The notes beneath the pieces are model-generated. The model was given only the letters and a program-made list of their open reading frames with translations. It had not been told where the DNA came from and ran no database searches. Source: an uncultured Streptococcus sp. (GTDB lineage Bacteria > Bacillota > Bacilli > Lactobacillales > Aerococcaceae). From it: 7,221 bases of DNA. Shown here one piece after another: positions 6,380-7,221 of the stretch. Position 1 is the stretch's first letter, and each line of letters starts with the position of its first letter. Location: assembly GCA_916050055.1 (NCBI GenBank), contig CAJZJY010000054.1, positions 1 to 7,221 of the forward strand, in the 5' to 3' direction. Made by a program: the position numbers and the translations under genes.

Positions 6380-7221
6380 TTATAGTTTTAAGCCTTCATT
6401 AGACTTTGCTTCAATTAATTTAAAGATATCCGCTGGAGAGTCAGAAACTACTTTACGAACATCCATCTTCACGCCTAAGTCACGAAGTTTCTTATAAGTT
6501 TCTACATCATCTTGGTCAACAGATAATGCATTACTAATTTGAACTTTACCAACTGAGTGCGCCATTGAACCAATATTCAATTCATCAATTTTAACACCTT
6601 GTTCAATCACTTCAAGAGCTTCTTGAGGTGTTTCGAATAATAATAATGCCTTTGTATCCCCAAAACGAGGGTCATTATACACTTCCACTAATTTCTTAAG
6701 TGGAATAACGTGAGCACGGACTCCAGGTGGAGCAGCTTGCTCGATTAATTTTTTACGTAAATCATCTTTTGCAACTTTATCTGAAACAACGATGATACGA
6801 TTTGGGTTTGTAGCTTTTGTCCAGCTCGTTGCTACTTGTCCGTGTAATAGACGAGTATCCACACGTGCTAGAACAAATTTAATTTTACCGTCCCCGATAA
6901 CTGTTCCTTCTGGGATTGCCCCTGTTGAAACTGGAGCAGCAGATTCCGCTTTCTCCTCTTTTTTCTCCTCAGGTTGAAGAGATTCTGGACGAATCTTCAC
7001 GCCTTCAATTGCCGTTGGAGCAATTGCTTTTGCAATTTCATGAGATGTATTCATTGAAAAACGACTAGCGTATGATTCAATTAACATCGGCAAGCTTAAT
7101 CCTGCTACAATTGCGCGGTGTTCTGGATCCTCTTCAAACAAGATATTCGCTTGGTTGAATGGACTTCCACCCCATAAGTCTACTAGAAATAGAATTTCTT
7201 CAGTCTCTAGCTTTTCAACTG
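6380..7221 (-). CDS. manL: Mannose-family PTS subunit IIAB, 5' end cut by window edge
   Basis: This fused cytoplasmic EIIAB takes phosphate from HPr on the IIA histidine and passes it to the IIB histidine and then to the sugar. The window holds 279 residues of roughly 330. The reading frame continues to the right edge without a start, so the IIA active-site His is outside. Seen, numbering from the edge: the end of IIA with LFLVDLWGGSPFNQAN (10-25), the conserved VxDxxGGSPxN element; a charged Pro/Ala/Glu/Lys linker (about 76-111, including EEKKEEKAESAAP); then IIB starting at KFVLARVD, with phosphorylated His126 in RLLHGQVATSW and SMAHSVGKVQ further on. A TTG at 7141 would give a shorter frame but cuts the IIA domain, so it is not a start. 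It is the first gene of manLMNO in this window, and the operon promoter and any catabolite-repression site lie beyond the right edge. Confidence 0.96.
   Translation of the reverse strand, partial: VEKLETEEILFLVDLWGGSPFNQANILFEEDPEHRAIVAGLSLPMLIESYASRFSMNTSHEIAKAIAPTAIEGVKIRPESLQPEEKKEEKAESAAPVSTGAIPEGTVIGDGKIKFVLARVDTRLLHGQVATSWTKATNPNRIIVVSDKVAKDDLRKKLIEQAAPPGVRAHVIPLKKLVEVYNDPRFGDTKALLLFETPQEALEVIEQGVKIDELNIGSMAHSVGKVQISNALSVDQDDVETYKKLRDLGVKMDVRKVVSDSPADIFKLIEAKSNEGLKL

Noticed and set aside
6792..6977. Plus-strand 61-residue open frame.
   Set aside because: It is antisense to the linker and IIB start of manL and has no independent support.
7139..7141. TTG as the start of manL.
   Set aside because: The frame continues upstream to the window edge and encodes the conserved LVDLWGGSPFNQAN part of the IIA domain, so the true start is outside.

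Overview
This 7.2 kb window is ordinary-looking chromosomal DNA from a low-GC Gram-positive bacterium. It is most likely a member of the Lactobacillales (enterococcal, carnobacterial or streptococcal relatives). The clues are strong AGGAGG-type ribosome binding sites, AT-rich codon use, a clpB gene under CtsR-type heat-shock operators, and a complete-looking manL-manM-manN-manO order ending in a DUF956 gene. I cannot name the genus from sequence alone.

Layout, left to right. (1) Positions 1-1895, minus strand: the first ~631 codons of clpB, whose 3' end lies beyond the left edge. (2) Positions 1896-2029: the clpB control region, with a 17-bp-spaced sigma-A promoter, two CtsR heptad-pair operators and a small 5'-leader hairpin. 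Just upstream sits the terminator of the preceding gene. (3) Positions 2035-3147, minus strand: a 370-residue protein not recognisable as a named gene. Its second half carries a divergent formylglycine-generating-enzyme/SUMF1-type fold. (4) Positions 3148-3245: a divergent promoter region with a 14-bp inverted repeat next to one -10 box. (5) Positions 3246-4187, plus strand: a soluble lipid kinase of the diacylglycerol kinase/YegS family. (6) Positions 4186-4217: a perfect 13-bp stem terminator shared by two convergent units. (7) Positions 4220-7221, minus strand: the mannose-family PTS operon, transcribed as manL (IIAB, cut at its 5' end by the right edge), manM (IIC), manN (IID) and manO (DUF956).

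Functionally, the PTS operon imports and phosphorylates glucose, mannose and related sugars. EIIAB relays phosphate from HPr to sugar carried by the IIC/IID membrane complex, and the small DUF956 protein is a presumed regulator or accessory. ClpB is the stress disaggregase, repressed by CtsR in unstressed cells. The lipid kinase probably recycles diacylglycerol or a related lipid. The SUMF1-like protein is the one gene of unknown role. I see no mobile elements, CRISPR arrays, tRNA/rRNA genes or signs of recent transfer, and no convincing new multi-gene system. The most interesting items are the SUMF1-like orphan with its palindromic promoter site and the dense architecture of the clpB promoter.
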